Shown here: piece by piece, positions 60,970-64,000 of the stretch
Numbering within the stretch: position 1 is the first letter of the stretch
Layout of the letters: the number at the start of each line of letters is the position of its first letter
Source of the DNA: DASQZT01 sp035638575
GTDB lineage: Bacteria; Acidobacteriota; Terriglobia; Bryobacterales; Bryobacteraceae
Assembly: GCA_035638575.1 (NCBI GenBank)
Contig: DASQZT010000204.1
Span: 7,987-71,986, forward strand
Length of the DNA stretch: 64,000 nt
Direction: 5' to 3'
Program-made: the position numbers and the translations under genes
The notes under the pieces: model-generated
Database searches by the model: none
The model's input: the letters and a program-made list of their open reading frames with translations, nothing else
What the model was told of the DNA's origin: nothing

Positions 60970-61881
60970 GTGATCACAAGAGCATTTGGGTACAAGACCG
61001 GAGCCGCAGTCCTTCTGGCGGCACTTGGAATCATGGTTTCCGGTGCGGCGCAAACTGAAAAGGCGCCGCCCAAGGAACTGCTCCAATACATCTACGACGC
61101 AAAAGGTCGAGGTGTGAACGACGCCCGGATCAGGCGGGACGCGGTAGCAGTGGGGTGGGAGTCTGCCATCGTCGATGAGGCGATTGCCTATGCGAAGAAG
61201 AGCAAACCGCCCCATCCTGTGGCGCCGGCCGCCGACGGAGCTGCAATCCGGGCCCGCCAGTCCATTGCTCCCACGCCCGTGGCGGCCGCGCCCGCCGCTT
61301 TGCTTGGCGTGCAGAGGGACCCGCTTCCGGTGGCCGGTCAGAGCCAGCCGGCGGACCCCAAGGACATTCCTACGGGGGGCCGAGGGGTGCCTGACGATTA
61401 CCTGATCGGTTCGGGCGATACCTTGCAGATCTCCGTCTGGAAAGAACCGGACGTGTCCGTTCCCAGTGTTGTTGTGCGGCCCGGCGGGATGATTACCGTG
61501 CCGCTAATCAAGGATGTCGAAGTCGAAGGCCTGACGCCCAGGCAGGTGGAGAAGGTCATCGCCGACGGGCTTGGGAAATTCATCATCGCCCCGAACGTCA
61601 CCGTTGTTGTCACAGCCAGCAACAGCAAGAAGATCTACGTCGTGGGCGCCGTAAGGGCAGAAGGGCCACTGCTGTATACGTATCGCATGACCGTGTTGCA
61701 GGCGCTCAGCGAGGCGGGCGGCCTCACGGATTATGCGAAGCGCAAGAGGATCTACATAATTCGCTCCGAAAGCGGCAAGGACTACCGCCTGGACTTTAAC
61801 TATGACGAAGTCGTCCAGGGCCAGAGAATGGAGCAGAATATCCAACTGCAGCCTGGCGACACGATCGTCATCCCTCATTAG
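60970..61881 (+). CDS. Wza-like polysaccharide export protein
   Basis: About 303 residues from GTG 60970, chosen because a signal peptide (GAAVLLAALGIMVSGAAQ) follows; upstream in-frame codons are possible and the ribosome site is weak. After a linker comes the Poly_export domain, YLIGSGDTLQISVWKEPDVS, VVRPGGMITVPLIKDVEVEG and LGKFIIAPNVTVVVTASNSK, then an SLBB domain, YVVGAVRAEGPLLYTYRMTV and LQALSEAGGLTDYAKRKRIY, ending in LQPGDTIVIPH. It forms or feeds an outer-membrane channel for exopolysaccharide. No Wzc-type kinase follows within the window. A short helical domain (about 25-60) is unusual. Confidence 0.9.
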   Translation: MITRAFGYKTGAAVLLAALGIMVSGAAQTEKAPPKELLQYIYDAKGRGVNDARIRRDAVAVGWESAIVDEAIAYAKKSKPPHPVAPAADGAAIRARQSIAPTPVAAAPAALLGVQRDPLPVAGQSQPADPKDIPTGGRGVPDDYLIGSGDTLQISVWKEPDVSVPSVVVRPGGMITVPLIKDVEVEGLTPRQVEKVIADGLGKFIIAPNVTVVVTASNSKKIYVVGAVRAEGPLLYTYRMTVLQALSEAGGLTDYAKRKRIYIIRSESGKDYRLDFNYDEVVQGQRMEQNIQLQPGDTIVIPH

Positions 61882-62477
61882 AATAAAGACGCCTGGCGCC
61901 GGATGTCATCCGCCGGGGTTCTCCAGCGCGCTGAGTTTTACCGGATTGCTCTCGACGAGCGAGCCATCCATCGCCTGAACGAGTAACCTCTCCGCCGGCT
62001 TGATTCCCGCCGATGCCGACGCACCATCACGAGGCCCGGGGGCGAGTGCGGTGATGCAACCCGGGACCAATTCTTCGGATCTCGCGTCCCCAAAAATGGC
62101 TACCTTGGCAAAATCTGTGGCTCTGCAGGGGCTTTCAGGCCGCTAAACGCACGACTGCCTGATTTCCAAATCGCTTTTTTTCAGCGGATTACAACCGCTA
62201 CTTCGTCCCCACCTGCCCGCATTGGTTTGCTTGACACGGCGCTCCACAAGAAATGGTATTTTTCAGCACTAACGTCGGCCCGATATAAGGACGCCAAGTG
62301 TACTAAATTTAACCATTTTACTTGCCTGCCCGCTGTCAGACAATCCTCCGGTAAGACCCTAATCGAATACTAACCTTTGACTAATCAATAAGTTAACTTT
62401 TTCTAGCTTGGGCGGCGACAACACACTGTCCTAATATGGTTTCTCGGTACCTCTGGTACGAAGGGACTATTTTTCAT
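61882..62477. other. Long intergenic leader before the IPT/TIG protein
   Basis: About 600 bases. The first 300 are GC-rich, with an open minus-strand frame that has no start codon or family motif. From about 62160 the composition becomes AT-rich, the lowest GC of the window. Promoter-like elements there include TTGACA with 17 bases to TGGTAT (about 62232-62260). T-runs and short inverted sequences make a structured leader possible, but no riboswitch family was recognised. Confidence 0.4.
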
Positions 62478-64000
62478 ATGGGTCGGCGGGCGCTTTTCCT
62501 CGCAATTCTTTTCGTCCTCTCGTTGCGTCCCGGTTCCGCACAGACAGATTCCCTGCAGCTATCATCGGGAACCGCTGCGGCTAACGGAACCGTCTCTCTG
62601 AGCCTCACCCTGACATCGCCGGCGGGCAGCCAACCGGCAGCCCTGCAGTGGACCTTAACGTACCCTCCCAGTAACGTCGTCTCCATTTCCGCGATTGCCG
62701 GGACGGCAGCCACCAACGCGGGCAAGACGTTGACTTGCGCCTCCGGCGCCGGCACGTATACCTGCCTGGCTGACGGCCTGAACGCCGCTATCATCGCCAA
62801 CGGCACCGTCGGCGTCGTGAACCTGACCATAGCTTCCGGTGTTACCAGCACACCCATCGGGCTCACCAACACCGTGGCGGTCTCGCCGGGAGGGAGCATC
62901 ATCACAGATCTGGGAACTGGCGGCGTCGTTACCGGACCTGGAAACCCGGCACCGACGATCACAACGCTGGCGCCAACGAGCGCCACGCCGGGGGGAGCAG
63001 CCTTCACCTTGACAGTGAATGGGAGTGGGTTCGTCAGCGGCAGTTCGGTAGTGAACTGGAACGGAACCAGCCGGACGACTACGTTTGTGAGCGCTACGCA
63101 ACTGAAGGCGGCTATCACTGCGGCGGATATCATCGCCGCAGGGACGGCGCAGGTCACGGTGTTCAATCCGACACCGGGCGGAGGGACGTCGGGGAACCTT
63201 GCGTTTACCATCAGCCTGGCGAACAACCCGGCACCGACGATCACATTGCTGGCGCCAGCGAGCGGCACGGCGGGGGGAGCAGCCTTTACCCTGACAGTGA
63301 CTGGGACTGGGTTCGTTAGCGGCAGTTCGGTAGTGAAGTGGAACGGGAGCGGGCGGGCCACGACGTTTGTGAGCGCCAGCCAACTGCAGGCGGCCATTAC
63401 TGCCGCGGATATTGGAACTGCTGGAACGGCGCAGGTCACGGTGTGCAATCCGACACCGGGCGGAGGGGCGTCGGGGAGCCTTCCGTTCACCATCAACCCG
63501 GCGAACAACCCGGTGACAACGGCCAGCTACGTAAAAGTCGACACGGCGACCGCCGGTAATTGGAAGGGCGTGTATGGGGCCGATGGCTCCAACGTCATCA
63601 ATGACACTGTCAATTATCCTTCTTACGTGACCGTGACGCCCTCCGGGATTACGGCCTTTACGTGGGTGCCTTCCACTACCGACGGGCGGGCGTTGCAGAA
63701 GGCCTCGTCAACGACGGACCGCATCGCCGCCTGCTGGTATACGGGCGGTTTCTACACCATCGATCTGAATTTCAACGATACGAACACGCACCAACTGGCG
63801 TTGTATTTCTTGGATTGGGACGGCGGGCGCAGCGAACGGGTGGACATCCTGGATGCTGGCAACAACGTGCTGGACACGCGGACGGTGAGCGGTTTCGGCG
63901 CGGGCGAGTACCTGGTGTGGAACGTGAGCGGCCACGTAGTGGCGCGCGTCACCAACACGGGCAGCAACGCCGTCGTGAGTGGGATCTTCTTTGGCAGTGG
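62478..64000 (+). CDS. Secreted cohesin-like/IPT-TIG surface protein (3' end outside window)
   Basis: 507 codons visible, still open at the right edge. Signal peptide MGRRALFLAILFVLSLRPGSA. Residues about 25-155 resemble a cohesin-type beta-sandwich (LQLSSGTAAANGTVSLSLTL, PAALQWTLTYPPSNVVSISA). Two IPT/TIG domains follow, from about 157 and 251, each with GGAAFTLTV, GFVSGSSVV and NPTPGGG, encoded by 282-base tandem repeats. A third beta-sandwich near 350-507 has TASYVKVDTATAGNWKGVYG and LALYFLDWDGGRSERVDILD. Presumably a surface or matrix protein. AAGGGA lies ten bases before the ATG. Confidence 0.87.
   Translation, partial: MGRRALFLAILFVLSLRPGSAQTDSLQLSSGTAAANGTVSLSLTLTSPAGSQPAALQWTLTYPPSNVVSISAIAGTAATNAGKTLTCASGAGTYTCLADGLNAAIIANGTVGVVNLTIASGVTSTPIGLTNTVAVSPGGSIITDLGTGGVVTGPGNPAPTITTLAPTSATPGGAAFTLTVNGSGFVSGSSVVNWNGTSRTTTFVSATQLKAAITAADIIAAGTAQVTVFNPTPGGGTSGNLAFTISLANNPAPTITLLAPASGTAGGAAFTLTVTGTGFVSGSSVVKWNGSGRATTFVSASQLQAAITAADIGTAGTAQVTVCNPTPGGGASGSLPFTINPANNPVTTASYVKVDTATAGNWKGVYGADGSNVINDTVNYPSYVTVTPSGITAFTWVPSTTDGRALQKASSTTDRIAACWYTGGFYTIDLNFNDTNTHQLALYFLDWDGGRSERVDILDAGNNVLDTRTVSGFGAGEYLVWNVSGHVVARVTNTGSNAVVSGIFFGS
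62945..63508 (+). repeat. Two tandem 282-base repeats encoding IPT/TIG domains
   Basis: Units begin with CCCGGCACCGACGATCACA at 62945 and 63227, exactly 94 codons apart, and share long identical blocks such as GTTCGGTAGTGAA. Duplication looks recent. Confidence 0.8.

Noticed and set aside
61900..62190. Start-less open minus-strand frame of about 90 codons
   Set aside because: No ATG or GTG at a sensible place, no ribosome site and no family resemblance; could be a remnant but cannot be supported.

Overview
The window is about 64 kb of GC-rich DNA with dense coding on both strands. It looks like a soil Acidobacteriota chromosome, probably of the Bryobacteraceae/Solibacter type. That placement is inferred from gene content: a large Oar-like outer-membrane protein with an N-terminal carboxypeptidase-regulatory domain (23.6 kb), remnants of an M56 peptidase fused to a DUF3738/TIGR03435 domain (14.9-15.7 kb), a futalosine-pathway mqnC, several ThuA-domain proteins, ASH (choice-of-anchor D) proteins and IPT/TIG proteins. 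I saw no rRNA, tRNA or CRISPR array.

Region by region. 1-12 kb holds a zinc alcohol dehydrogenase running off the left edge, then an envelope/stress block of very small membrane proteins (DUF3309-like, Lmo0937-like, Thivi_2564-like), a Q/P-rich secreted protein, a VIT1/CCC1-type protein, an MgtA-type P-type ATPase, a STAS protein, an NtrC-type sigma-54 activator and a YihY protein. 12-18 kb is a decayed accessory segment: an IS21-like remnant (IstB tail plus a broken CHC2/Toprim primase-like passenger), an ArsR-SRPBCC pair with a palindromic operator and probably leaderless transcription, a decayed M56-DUF3738 gene, and two arrays of one degenerate GC-rich repeat family flanking a single secreted-protein gene.

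19.5-38.4 kb is a carbohydrate and sugar-acid block: nitrilase-like enzyme, GH9 glycosidase, Oar-like protein, right-handed beta-helix protein, isochorismatase-like hydrolase, sialidase-like protein, a wrecked carboxylesterase, FucP-like symporter, 2-keto-3-deoxygluconate kinase, enolase-superfamily dehydratase and a ThuA protein. Three transcription units in it (at 19.6, 23.6 and 27.7 kb) share nearly the same promoter with a TGCGATATCAGA-like box at the start point, which suggests one local regulon. 38.4-54.4 kb is mixed: dienelactone hydrolase, orphan sugar-binding lipoprotein, SagB-type nitroreductase, aldose epimerase, PD40 propeller, mqnC operon, TPR, cupin, aminotransferase and a second ThuA protein. 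54.6-64 kb starts with a PilZ protein, then a tightly coupled three-gene operon of secreted proteins ending in a 1,299-residue repeat protein, divergent from a Wza-like polysaccharide export gene, and ends in a partial IPT/TIG surface protein.

The observations most worth following up are the shared promoter/operator of the three carbohydrate units, the coupled three-gene secreted-protein operon beside the Wza-like gene, the IstB-primase pair, and the recurrent TANAAT boxes placed almost on top of start codons. All family assignments are by eye from motifs and were not checked by database search.
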